This document shows positions 61,983 through 64,000 of a stretch of 64,000 nucleotides of DNA, piece by piece (position 1 is the stretch's first letter; each line of letters begins with the position of its first letter). Source of the DNA: Strongylocentrotus droebachiensis. Its lineage: Eukaryota > Echinodermata > Echinoidea > Camarodonta > Strongylocentrotidae. The position numbers were made by a program, and so were the translations under genes. The notes below the pieces were generated by a model. That model worked only from the letters and a program-made list of their open reading frames with translations, had not been told where the DNA came from and did not search any database. Location: contig JAVYIG010000634.1 of the NCBI GenBank assembly GCA_035222895.1, positions 186,001 to 250,000 of the forward strand, written 5' to 3'.

Positions 61983-62242
61983 GCTACTTACAGTACCTGC
62001 ATGCAAAGCCCCTTCTTCAGGGGTTTCTTTGCAGACCTCTCTATAAAGACCATTTTCTTCTTCTCTCGTTCGGTTTCTCATTAACAGGCTTGAGATTGTA
62101 CATCCCTGAAAAAGACATGGAGTTCTTTGATGCCTTCATGGATAGGATTAATTTTCAGGAAGAATACTTGGACGATCTAGACCTTGCGCTTAAGGAAATT
62201 TGTGACCAAGTTAATCACTTAGACGCTAGTATAGGCTCATGA
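16984..62242 (+). CDS. CCM2: CCM2 (malcavernin) gene, 10 common exons plus alternative terminal exons
   Basis: Exons are 16984-17010, 28604-28795, 36831-36914, 38728-38823, 39869-39956, 41354-41409, 43107-43230, 46294-46348, 47151-47253 and 48234-48372, then 54969-55186 (11A) or 62088-62242 (11B). Phases agree at every junction. The common part is 321 aa: an N-tail matching human CCM2 in position, a PTB domain at about residues 60-215 (YLDIEVKFLGQL, SYVRDDAQHLVIMKT, IFEVVYTEMTM), a variable linker, and a harmonin-homology domain from about 260 (LLQEYIEELRSKLS, LQQFASILKEYR, FCTSLQRLYGPDRK). Total is 372 aa with 11B or 393 aa with 11A; human is 444. Known family role: cytosolic scaffold that binds KRIT1 through the PTB domain and MEKK3 through the C-terminal half, limiting MEKK3-ERK5-KLF signalling. 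The short linker accounts for much of the size difference. Confidence 0.95.
18305..18479. repeat. Perfect 76-bp inverted repeat (hairpin)
   Basis: Arms 18305-18380 and 18404-18479 are exact reverse complements around a 23-nt loop. The arms are not low-complexity and include CpG-bearing words such as GTCTACGCCGAAGGC. No flanking target duplication is evident. The exact match means recent origin or correction between arms. Confidence 0.93.
19409..20270. repeat. 21-bp minisatellite (about 40 units)
   Basis: Unit close to TCTCCTGTACGTTCTTGTGTG, with variants GTAGATTCTTGTGTTG and CCATGTACGTTCTTG, and a higher-order duplication of a block of several units. Because the unit is 21 nt, several frames on both strands stay open for long distances, including a minus-strand frame of over 300 codons. 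These are not supported as genes. Confidence 0.92.
21215..21650. repeat. CT-rich microsatellite region
   Basis: Two imperfect (CT)n tracts (about 21215-21310 and 21425-21650) separated by ordinary sequence. Confidence 0.85.
23469..23804. mobile_element. TA-flanked MITE, copy 1
   Basis: TA then GGCCTGTTTTCATCAGCTCG at the left. The right end is its near inverse (CAGCTGATGAGGACAGGCC) followed by TA. The arms are long and imperfect. TA duplications are typical of Tc1/mariner-class transposases. Second copy at 59381-59671. Confidence 0.8.
24550..24742. mobile_element. Short DNA element, possible hAT-type, copy 1
   Basis: CAGGGAAAAAA at the left and TTTTTTTCACTG at the right form short inverted ends. 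Flanks TAATATAG and TAATATAT could be an 8-bp target duplication with one change. The middle block CTACTTTTCAAGCTTACCTG through GAGCCCCCGTGT recurs at 34537-34724. Confidence 0.6.
25105..25253. mobile_element. GTTTCACAAAG-end MITE, copy 1
   Basis: GGGGGGTGTTTCACAAAG and its inverse ACTTTTGTGAAACACCCCC-type end bracket a 115-bp core that is itself partly palindromic (GTCACAAATGACA / TGTCATTTGTCAC). Confidence 0.75.
25620..25668. repeat. (GT)n next to poly-G
   Basis: GTGTGT run followed by a G run of about 19, length uncertain. Confidence 0.85.
26721..26847. mobile_element. CCCTGTTTCATAAA-end MITE
   Basis: GAGCCCTGTTTCATAAACTT and the inverse TTTTATGAAACAGGGGCC. The core contains TTGATTGGCTGTGAGC, also seen in related form at 40465-40612. 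Confidence 0.7.
26890..26982 (+). mobile_element. Possible LINE 3' end with CTGAA repeats
   Basis: Ends AATTAATAAACTGAACTGAA and further CTGAA copies, an L2/CR1-like tail. No coding part recognised. Confidence 0.35.
28604..28795 (+). CDS. CCM2: CCM2 exon 2
   Basis: 64 codons from TGFKLFPSKTRT to DSYLDIEVK. The first half is a Ser/Asn/Lys-rich flexible tail. The second half (DFKVDRQILIDSYLDIEVK) aligns with the human segment leading into the PTB domain (RLLSDYIEKEVK). Acceptor CCTTGCAG, donor GTATTT; phase 0 to 0. Confidence 0.94.
28860..29190 (-). mobile_element. SINE copy in CCM2 intron 2
   Basis: AATAATGATAATAATGATAT tail, then TATATAGTGCTTTATAGTAC, CTCCCTTGGGAGTATTCTAG and GGATGTTAGTGCTGGGCT, collinear with the other copies in the window. 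Confidence 0.7.
29836..30359. mobile_element. TTAA-flanked MITE, family C, full copy
   Basis: TTAAAGGTACTATGTCCCAT at the left and, inverted, TTAAAGATACTATGTCCCTT at the right, with TTAA at both edges; 524 bp. The inner sequence has no long frame. A partial copy starts at 51995. Confidence 0.8.
31262..31503. repeat. GA-rich microsatellite
   Basis: Imperfect (GA)n/(GAAA)n block; its open frame is an Arg/Glu/Lys repeat. Confidence 0.9.
33730..33751. repeat. Poly-G run
   Basis: About 20 G residues after a T-rich tract. Length uncertain. Confidence 0.85.
34001..34264. mobile_element. GTTTCACAAAG-end MITE, copy 2
   Basis: GGGGGTGTTTCACAAAGATC and the inverse ATATTTGTGAAACACCCCCC. Inner TCTTAAGTTGGACTTA-type words also pair with the right side. 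Lies in CCM2 intron 2. Confidence 0.78.
34537..34724. mobile_element. Short DNA element, possible hAT-type, copy 2
   Basis: Same element as 24550-24742, clearly alignable across the whole length; ends CAGGGAAAAAA and TTTTTTCACTG. Flanks ATATATGT / ATATATAG may be an 8-bp duplication with two changes. Confidence 0.6.
35240..35452 (-). mobile_element. MITE family A, inverted copy
   Basis: Read on the minus strand it carries the family A blocks AGCTCTCATTTAACATAAG and GGGACCAACAGGCACCGATT in order. Its ends are worn and no clean TTAA pair is visible. Confidence 0.65.
35540..35736 (+). mobile_element. TTAA-flanked MITE, family A copy
   Basis: TTAAAACCAGTCTGCACTAG at the left, GGGGCTTTAA at the right, TTAA at both edges; lies less than 100 bp from an inverted copy of the same family. 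Confidence 0.8.
36425..36513. mobile_element. 89-bp foldback
   Basis: CACAAAGGAGGTTTAAATCT and its complement form arms of about 32 bp with three mismatches around a short core. Lies in CCM2 intron 2, about 320 bp before exon 3. Confidence 0.75.
36831..36914 (+). CDS. CCM2: CCM2 exon 3
   Basis: 28 codons: FLGQLEDIPFEIDPTKR, then TEILRNIDSAR. Matches human [21 protein letters not shown], the first PTB strand and helix. Acceptor CTTCCAG, donor GTAAGT; phase 0 to 0. Confidence 0.95.
36960..37310. repeat. Diverged direct repeat after exon 3
   Basis: Segments containing TTCAAACTGAC, GATTATTGG-CATTT, TGTTTGGTCTG or TGTTCAGACTG, and CAGCGACAC or CAGGGACAC recur about 130 bp apart. A worn tandem duplication. 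Confidence 0.45.
38728..38823 (+). CDS. CCM2: CCM2 exon 4
   Basis: 32 codons from KKGILPWNSHSGRYDAII to INVLQKNE, the PTB middle strands (human HDAVLSLSAYNVKL). Acceptor CTTGCAG, donor GTAGGG; phase 0 to 0. Confidence 0.94.
39573..39830. repeat. CTA / CTACT / CTACA compound microsatellite
   Basis: (CTA)n, then a (CTACT)n block, a (CTACA)n block of about 80 bp, and (CTA)n again, about 40 bp ahead of the exon 5 acceptor. Confidence 0.95.
39869..39956 (+). CDS. CCM2: CCM2 exon 5
   Basis: Encodes TSLVRAFIHNIVSVSYVRD, then DAQHLVIMKT. SYVRDDA-HLV is nearly identical to human CCM2 (SYVRDDAAHLVVLKT). Acceptor CCGGCAG, donor GTAATA; ends in phase 1. The donor bases after GTAA belong to an inserted SINE, and the last 56 nt of the exon recur at 40367-40422. 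Confidence 0.95.
39957..40213 (-). mobile_element. SINE inserted at the exon 5 splice donor
   Basis: Left tail (TAA)n starts right after exon 5 plus GTAA. The body has TTTCTAAGCGCTTTACAGAT, CTCCCTGGGGAGTATTCC and CTTGCCAAAGGACATTA. AGGTAA occurs at both edges (39955-39960 and 40213-40218), consistent with a target duplication that includes the last AG of the exon and the GTAA of the donor. The tRNA-like head is missing. Confidence 0.75.
40367..40422 (+). pseudogene. Partial copy of CCM2 exon 5 with intact donor
   Basis: Repeats the last 56 nt of exon 5 with a single difference, a synonymous CTG to CTA, and is followed by GTAACTGG. The first 32 nt of the exon and its acceptor are missing, and the A-rich sequence before the copy has no polypyrimidine tract. 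It is therefore probably not spliced in, though it could act as a decoy donor. Confidence 0.85.
40465..40612. mobile_element. GGGCCC-end foldback MITE
   Basis: GGGGCCCGATCCATAAAACT and AGTTTTATGAAACAGGGCCC as inverted ends; the core has TCAGCCAATCAGATGCATG. Related to 26721-26847. Confidence 0.7.
41143..41299. mobile_element. GGGCCC-end foldback MITE with long arms
   Basis: CATTGCATAAAACTTACCAT through TTGCCGTCAATGGCAACTAC pairs with its inverse on the right, ending AAGTTTTGTGCAACGGCCC. It ends about 55 bp before CCM2 exon 6. Confidence 0.75.
41354..41409 (+). CDS. CCM2: CCM2 exon 6
   Basis: Encodes ATESQQEKCELVVWECPSK, where the alanine codon is split across the junction. CELVVWE matches the human strand CCLVILAAE; the human insert before it is absent. 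Acceptor TTTGCAG, donor GTTTGT (a weak donor); phase 1 in, phase 0 out. Confidence 0.92.
41485..42215. repeat. Tandem repeat, unit about 80-90 bp
   Basis: Eight or nine units opening AGCTGTGTGAACACGCC, followed by TAATCCCATAGCTGTACA-type sequence, TGTAGAGAGAGAATAC and GTGTTCATATAGT. Later units are mixed with GGGAGGGATGACGTAT segments. Lies in CCM2 intron 6. Confidence 0.88.
43107..43230 (+). CDS. CCM2: CCM2 exon 7 (end of PTB domain)
   Basis: Encodes EKSEEICAIVQQIFEVVYTE, then MTMKQFDLSLMQAVNDYSIGR. This is the C-terminal PTB helix; human reads LLGQVFQVVYTESTIDFLD. In human CCM2 this helix lines the KRIT1 NPxY/F groove. Donor GTAAGT in phase 1; an in-frame GGTAGA 8 nt earlier is a weaker alternative. 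Confidence 0.94.
43387..43470. repeat. GA microsatellite in intron 7
   Basis: Imperfect (GA)n with a TATATATATA block. Confidence 0.85.
43973..44160 (+). mobile_element. MITE family A copy truncated against another MITE end
   Basis: TTAAAGCCCATCTGCACTAG and the inner family A blocks run to GCTATATATAG. The element then breaks off, and TCTTTGTGAAATACTCCCC, a worn right end of the GTTTCACAAAG family, follows at once. Confidence 0.7.
44520..44780. promoter_or_regulatory. GATA-word-rich foldback in intron 7 (possible enhancer or old MITE)
   Basis: AGATATCTTATCT at 44531-44543 plus several GATAAAC words. AAAAGCAGGATAAACAT (44653-44669) pairs with ATGTTTATCCTGTGCTTTT (44757-44775). G+C and CpG are higher than in flanking intron. 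An enhancer role is speculative. Confidence 0.25.
45434..45800. other. GC-richer island in intron 7, no exon proven
   Basis: About 370 bp with many CpG and few A/T runs, unlike the intron around it, and open in one frame for more than 100 codons before a CT microsatellite. The translation matches no family I recognise and splice sites are not convincing. Could be a regulatory element. Confidence 0.3.
45830..46045. repeat. CT microsatellite
   Basis: Imperfect (TCTG)n then (TC)n with a C run in the middle. Confidence 0.9.
46294..46348 (+). CDS. CCM2: CCM2 exon 8 (linker)
   Basis: Encodes the proline-rich linker STLSHPRPPLPGMYSQPE. There is no strong match to human beyond position and Ser/Pro character, but the splice sites (TTTACAG, GTAAGT) and phases (1 in, 2 out) fit both neighbours. 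PRPPLP resembles an SH3-type ligand; binding is speculative. Confidence 0.85.
46370..46610. repeat. CT microsatellite directly after exon 8
   Basis: C run followed by imperfect (TC)n and TCCCC words, starting about 25 bp after the exon 8 donor. Confidence 0.9.
46819..46860. repeat. (TACATG)n run
   Basis: Six or more tandem copies of the palindromic word that is scattered through the whole window. Confidence 0.9.
47151..47253 (+). CDS. CCM2: CCM2 exon 9
   Basis: Encodes TSSEAVPYSGANPNSNSAE, then IISVTAKVLLQEYIEE. The last 14 residues start helix 1 of the harmonin-homology domain (human ATELLQDYMLTLR). Acceptor TGTTTAG, donor GTGAGT; phase 2 in, phase 0 out. Confidence 0.93.
47330..47578 (-). 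mobile_element. SINE copy with best tRNA-like head
   Basis: Read on the minus strand the right end gives GGTGTCGTGGTCTCATGG (box A region) and GCGGTTCAAGTCCAGCC (box B region), then the body blocks CTAATGTCCTTTGGCAAGAC and TGGGTACTTGGTAGG. This shows that the family is tRNA-derived. Confidence 0.75.
48234..48372 (+). CDS. CCM2: CCM2 exon 10
   Basis: Encodes LRSKLSGEELQQFASILKEY, then RQMGSIENFCTSLQRLYGPD and RKTLFP. Close match to human [20 protein letters not shown] and FCINLRQLYGDSRKFL, helices 1-4 of the harmonin-homology domain. Acceptor TTTACAG, donor GTACGT in phase 1. Both candidate terminal exons join to it in frame. Confidence 0.95.
49610..49813. mobile_element. Foldback with CACGAAAAGAC ends
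   Basis: AGTAGCACGAAAAGACCCG at the left and GTCTTTTCGTGCCACT at the right are inverted ends of a 204-bp element. Confidence 0.65.
51790..51998 (+). mobile_element. TTAA-flanked MITE, family A copy
   Basis: TTAAAGCCTGTCTGCACTAG at the left; right end worn (GGAGTCCTACTTTAA). Its right TTAA is also the left TTAA of the family C copy that follows. Confidence 0.8.
51995..52138 (+). mobile_element. Partial MITE, family C
   Basis: TTAACGGTACTATGTCCCAT, AATTTAGAACTTCCC and GCTTGAAAATGGCTTTTAGT align with the first 150 bp of 29836-30359; the rest is missing. Confidence 0.75.
52557..52868. mobile_element. GTTTCACAAAG-end MITE, copy 3
   Basis: GGGGGTGTTTCACAAAGATC and inverse GGATCTTTGTGAAACACCCC. 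Inner CTAAGTCAAACTTAAC-type words pair with AGTTCGACTTAGGATC. Parts of the core match the inverse of 34001-34264. Confidence 0.8.
53630..54602. mobile_element. Element with 151-bp internal satellite
   Basis: ATGCCTCCGTTACGAAGTAG and CCGGAGGCATTATG at the left echo, inverted, the right end ATGACGGAGGCATCATTTTC. A GTACGT run follows the left end. About five copies of a 151-bp unit lie between (TGATCGCGTTATCTGAAGAA, CTGCCAAACTTTGGTCATGT, TTGCAGAGCCGATGAACTGA). The first three are nearly identical; the last two are worn. The unit length is not a multiple of three, so its frames are incidental. A start-like fragment also lies at about 53144-53183. Confidence 0.85.
53836..54440 (+). promoter_or_regulatory. 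Array of AGGTCA direct repeats (DR1 type)
   Basis: Each satellite unit holds AGGTCAAAGGTCAAAGGTCA or a variant: three half-sites spaced by one base. They lie at 53836-53855, 53987-54006 and 54138-54157 (third half-site changed), with two-half-site forms at 54287-54299 and 54422-54434 (second altered). AGGTCA DR1 is the known recognition form for RXR heterodimers, HNF4 and COUP-TF. Binding here is inferred. Confidence 0.5.
54969..55186 (+). CDS. CCM2: CCM2 alternative terminal exon 11A
   Basis: After the acceptor TCTCCCCTAG it encodes GMRMCLISEHHRAFFDSYMV, a Ser/Asp-rich segment (SRSRTSIGNYSDDADSTISG), and PFTRSLLSAMGTIEPVSPTL-stop. The first part aligns with the last harmonin-homology helix (human GLRPFIPEKDSQHFENFLE). 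The Ser-rich part resembles the human tail before the final helix, and FTRSLLSAMGTIEPV faintly resembles human WDRMISDISSDIEAL. It is GC-rich with codon-like composition, unlike the surrounding intron. Phase 1 in, same as 11B. Gives a 393-aa protein. Use is inferred from sequence only. Confidence 0.82.
55187..55640 (+). repeat. Degenerate 28-31 bp repeat after the 11A stop
   Basis: Ten or more units like TGAATATTCATNAGCCTNAA, each with the palindrome TGAATATTCA or a one-base variant, start 7 nt after the TGA. Confidence 0.7.
56345..56606 (-). mobile_element. Possible non-LTR 3' end
   Basis: On the minus strand an 81-codon open frame ends and is followed directly by AATAAACTCTATTCTATTCT, a tail with short direct repeats as in CR1/L2-like elements. 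The protein fragment was not recognised. Confidence 0.25.
56751..56946 (+). mobile_element. TTAA-flanked MITE, family A, best-preserved copy
   Basis: TTAAAGCCTGTCTGTACTAG at the left and, inverted, TTAAAGCCTGTCTGCACTAC at the right; TTAA at both edges; 196 bp. It defines the ends for the other five copies. Lies in the probable 11A 3' UTR. Confidence 0.85.
57518..57523 (+). terminator. Candidate poly(A) signal for exon 11A
   Basis: AATAAA followed within 40 nt by T- and GT-containing sequence. It is the most plausible of the AATAAA words downstream of the 11A stop. Chosen by eye. Confidence 0.35.
57625..58128. mobile_element. TTAA-flanked MITE, family B copy 2
   Basis: TTAAGGGATAGTTGAGTTTT at the left and TTAAAGGGATAGTTGAGTTT (inverted) at the right. 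The core matches 11391-11948 in opposite orientation, including ATTAATTAATTAAT and the CATTCTAGTGCCTTTTAGGA segment. Confidence 0.82.
59381..59671. mobile_element. TA-flanked MITE, copy 2
   Basis: TA then GGCCTGTTTTCATCAGCTCG; right end AAGCTAATGAAGACAGGGC then TA. The inner sequence is GC-richer than in copy 1, but the end arms align. Confidence 0.8.
60257..60714. mobile_element. DNA element with GCGGATCTA ends carrying a zinc-finger fragment
   Basis: GTGGCCAGGCGCGGATCTAC and, inverted, the right end (GCTAGATCCGCCCCTGGTGG) bracket 458 bp. Poly-G/poly-C stretches lie just inside both ends. The inner part has an A-rich tract, a C2H2 zinc-finger fragment, and the palindromic segment GACGATGCTCCGCATCGTC. 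No transposase is visible. Confidence 0.65.
60391..60475 (+). pseudogene. C2H2 zinc-finger fragment inside a DNA element
   Basis: THAGEKPF followed by KCKYCEKIFNSSGNLTKHM is the standard finger linker plus one C2H2 finger (C-X2-C; first His seen). One extra base between PF and KC puts the linker and finger in different frames, and the second zinc-binding His is not clear. It is a broken fragment of a larger zinc-finger gene. Confidence 0.75.
60715..60800 (+). mobile_element. Possible SINE/LINE tail fragment
   Basis: GCAGCGCTTTGTAACTGCAA, AGGCGCTATATCAAATA and a TTGGATTGGATTGG tail directly abut the previous element. The GCGCTATAT-A words are typical of invertebrate SINE 3' ends. Confidence 0.4.
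61565..62087 (+). repeat. Degenerate tandem array ahead of exon 11B
   Basis: The motif CAGACCTCTGTATAAAGACC, followed by a TTCTTCTCTC-rich tract, recurs in diverged form near 61574, 61629, 61672, 61823, 61914 and 62031. Pieces containing TTTGCCTGCTACTTACAGTA also repeat at about 61784 and 61976. It looks like repeated unequal duplication of the intron 3' end, which carried part of exon 11B along. Confidence 0.7.
61875..62087 (+). pseudogene. Upstream partial copy of exon 11B, in frame with it
   Basis: The 3' splice site and first 40-odd coding nt of exon 11B are repeated here (LRLYIPEKDMEFF), then diverge into microsatellite. The offset to the real exon is 213 nt, exactly 71 codons, and no stop lies between. 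Splicing at 61875 would give an exon of 122 codons and a 443-aa protein with a low-complexity insert. Whether the site is used is unknown. Confidence 0.7.
62088..62242 (+). CDS. CCM2: CCM2 terminal exon 11B
   Basis: After the acceptor TTAACAG it encodes GLRLYIPEKDMEFFDAFMDR, then INFQEEYLDDLDLALKEI and CDQVNHLDASIGS-stop. GLR-IPEKD--FF is nearly the human GLRPFIPEKDSQHFENFL. The last part aligns well with the human C-terminal helix (DISSDIEALGCSM against EICDQVNHLDASI). The long human Ser-rich linker between them is missing. Phase 1 in; gives a 372-aa protein. This is the form closest to the human helices. Confidence 0.93.
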
Positions 62243-62345
62243 TATTTGTGCTTCAAAAAGGTGTGTGTCTTTTAAATTAATAATGATGATTCTGATCATT
62301 ATGTTAATATCATCACCAAAAATAACAATGATTAAAGATAACCAC

Positions 62346-62351
62346 AATAAA
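62346..62351 (+). terminator. Candidate poly(A) signal for exon 11B
   Basis: AATAAA 104 nt past the 11B stop, just before a long trinucleotide repeat. A later site is equally possible. Confidence 0.3.
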
Positions 62352-62374
62352 TTGTTATAGTAATAATAATAATT

Positions 62375-62650
62375 TTACTACTACTCCTACTGCTGCTAAT
62401 ACTGCTGCTACTTCTAATGCTGCTGCTCCTACAACTTCTACTTCTACTACTACTACTCCTACTCCTACTCCTACTCCTACTCCTACTCCTACTCCTACTC
62501 CTACTCCTACTCCTACTCCTACTCCTACTCCTACTACTACTCCTACTCCTACTCCTACTCCTACTCCTACTCCTACTCCTACTACTACTACTACTAACAC
62601 TGCTAATACTACTACTACTACTAACACTTGTAATACTACCGCTACTACTC

Positions 62651-62687
<37 letters not shown>

Positions 62688-62785
62688 TACTTCTACTACT
62701 TCTACTACTTCTACTACTATTGTTACTTCTACTACTTTTACTTCTACTACTACTTATACTACTACTTCTACTTCTACTACTTGTA

Positions 62786-62817
<32 letters not shown>

Positions 62818-62885
62818 AATTTTACTACTACTACTGCTGCTACTATTACTGTTATTATTACACTTACTCTTACTTTTACTCTAAC
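62375..62885. repeat. Long trinucleotide repeat (ACT/CCT)n
   Basis: About 500 bp of CTA/CTC/CTG triplets, including a pure (ACTCCT)n part at about 62452-62580. It starts some 130 bp after the CCM2 11B stop. Poly-Leu and poly-Gly-Val frames are translations of the repeat. Confidence 0.95.
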
Positions 62886-64000
62886 TCTTACTCTAAATCT
62901 TACTGTGTAATACTAAATTACCAATACACTACTACTAGTAATATAACTACTACTCATGATATGCCATCTCTACTAATAGTACCGTAGTTAAAGACAATAA
63001 TATACTTTATGCAAATATCAGATGCATTTATAGATTTAAAGTTTATCTTTCACATGGGATGCAAAAAGATATCTGCTTACTCGCTTTAGCCCCGTTTTTA
63101 GAAGATGCGTGAGGCATTTTGATGAAGATTTATGAAGAAGAAAAAAAAGATCGCTTTAAAAACCTTGTCCACGGAACCCTTATTGGAATCGGTTGAACAA
63201 CTAAAGATAATCATGAAACAATACCCAGACAACCAACAGACAGTACAAAAAAATCATGTTGCTTCCAATGGTCAACAATCAGTTGGTTTTCCAGTTGGTG
63301 AAGAGTTGCTTTGGTGAGACAAAGGTATAATTCTGTCTGTGTCTAAGAAAACAATATGTACATGTATCTATCCTGATGAGGGTACCGTGACTAAAGCAAA
63401 AGGAATTAATGATGATGATGATGATGGTGGTGATCTTAGGGACCAAATTCAAGCAATGTCCTTCGGATTTGGAAGTACTTTGATAATGAATTTTAAAAAA
63501 TGGTTGTTAACATTGTTTGACCAGCTGGTTGCGGAAGAAAATCTGTGCAGGCAAGCCTGTTGAGTTGGCCACATTATGGACTAAAACAAATTTTTAAAAA
63601 GAGTAAATGAATGGTATCTATATGCAGCAAGGTCCTGGGTGTATCCAATATGCTCTGTGTTGTAAGATACAGACATTTGAAGTTTATTACACTATACATG
63701 TATGCATCATAAATCACTGCTGTTTTGGCGCATCATATCGAAACGAGCCTTCATTTAAATAATTTGTTGCAGTACATGTACATACAATTTAACAACAGGC
63801 CACCTGCCTCCAGCAGCCACTTTTATTCTGTTTGTCCTTAGTCGACTTTGTAGACAGGTTTGACTGCATATGATTACAGGCTGGCAACCAGAGGTCCTAC
63901 AAACCAAAGTCCTGTCAGAGGGACTTTGCACATGCATATGTCATTGCCCTAAAACAAAAAATAAGCTCTCAAACAAAAGACACTGACTTCATTGAACACC
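62886..64000. other. Flank downstream of CCM2, no gene recognised
   Basis: Ordinary AT-rich sequence with scattered TACATGTA words. Short open frames at 63132-63317 and 63339-63563 have no recognisable family, splice context or codon signal. It may be the rest of the CCM2 3' UTR or intergenic DNA. Confidence 0.4.

Noticed and set aside
62417-62884. Poly-leucine frame and opposite Gly-Val frame
   Set aside because: Pure trinucleotide repeat translation.
63132-63563. Two short frames downstream of CCM2
   Set aside because: Low complexity, no domain, no splice context.

Overview
This is a 64 kb piece of an animal nuclear genome. It is AT-rich, with long introns, GT-AG splice sites and many small non-autonomous transposons and microsatellites. 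Two host genes can be rebuilt exon by exon. The gene set, intron sizes, and abundance of the palindromic words TACATGTA and TACCGGTA suggest a marine invertebrate deuterostome, perhaps a sea urchin or other echinoderm. That placement is an inference and was not tested by database search.

Gene 1, minus strand, 15957 down to 6427, is the TMEM68 (DIESL) acyltransferase gene. Seven coding exons join without a frame break into 341 residues. Gene 2, plus strand, 16984 to 62242, is CCM2 (malcavernin), the scaffold of the KRIT1/CCM2/PDCD10 complex that binds the kinase MEKK3. Ten common exons encode 321 residues: a tiny first exon, the PTB domain, a linker and most of the harmonin-homology domain. 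The start codons lie 1,026 bp apart, head to head, so a shared promoter region probably lies at 15958-16983.

The most interesting feature is the 3' end of CCM2. Two separate terminal coding exons, 54969-55186 and 62088-62242, follow exon 10 in the same phase. Both encode the last helix of the harmonin-homology domain but have different C-terminal tails. The second also has an upstream partial copy with its own acceptor at 61875, exactly 213 nt (71 codons) away. The reading frame stays open from that acceptor to the true stop. The locus could therefore make proteins of 393, 372 or 443 residues, differing only where the human protein carries its MEKK3-regulating tail. Exon 5 is also disturbed: a SINE sits at its splice donor, apparently with a target duplication that kept the donor, and a near-perfect partial copy of the exon lies about 470 bp downstream.

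Layout: 1-6426, repeat-rich sequence downstream of TMEM68, no gene seen. 6427-15957, TMEM68. 15958-16983, divergent promoter region. 17011-28603, CCM2 intron 1, holding a perfect 76-bp inverted repeat, an 860-bp minisatellite and several MITEs. 28604-48372, CCM2 exons 2-10. 48373-54968, intron with MITEs and a 151-bp satellite carrying nuclear-receptor-type half-sites. 54969-57540, terminal exon 11A and probable 3' UTR. 57541-62087, more MITEs and the exon-11B duplication array. 62088-64000, terminal exon 11B, a long trinucleotide repeat and flank. Three MITE families have TTAA at their ends; others have TA or possible 8-bp duplications, so several transposase systems have been active here. 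I saw no rRNA, tRNA gene, CRISPR array, retrovirus-like element or other protein gene.
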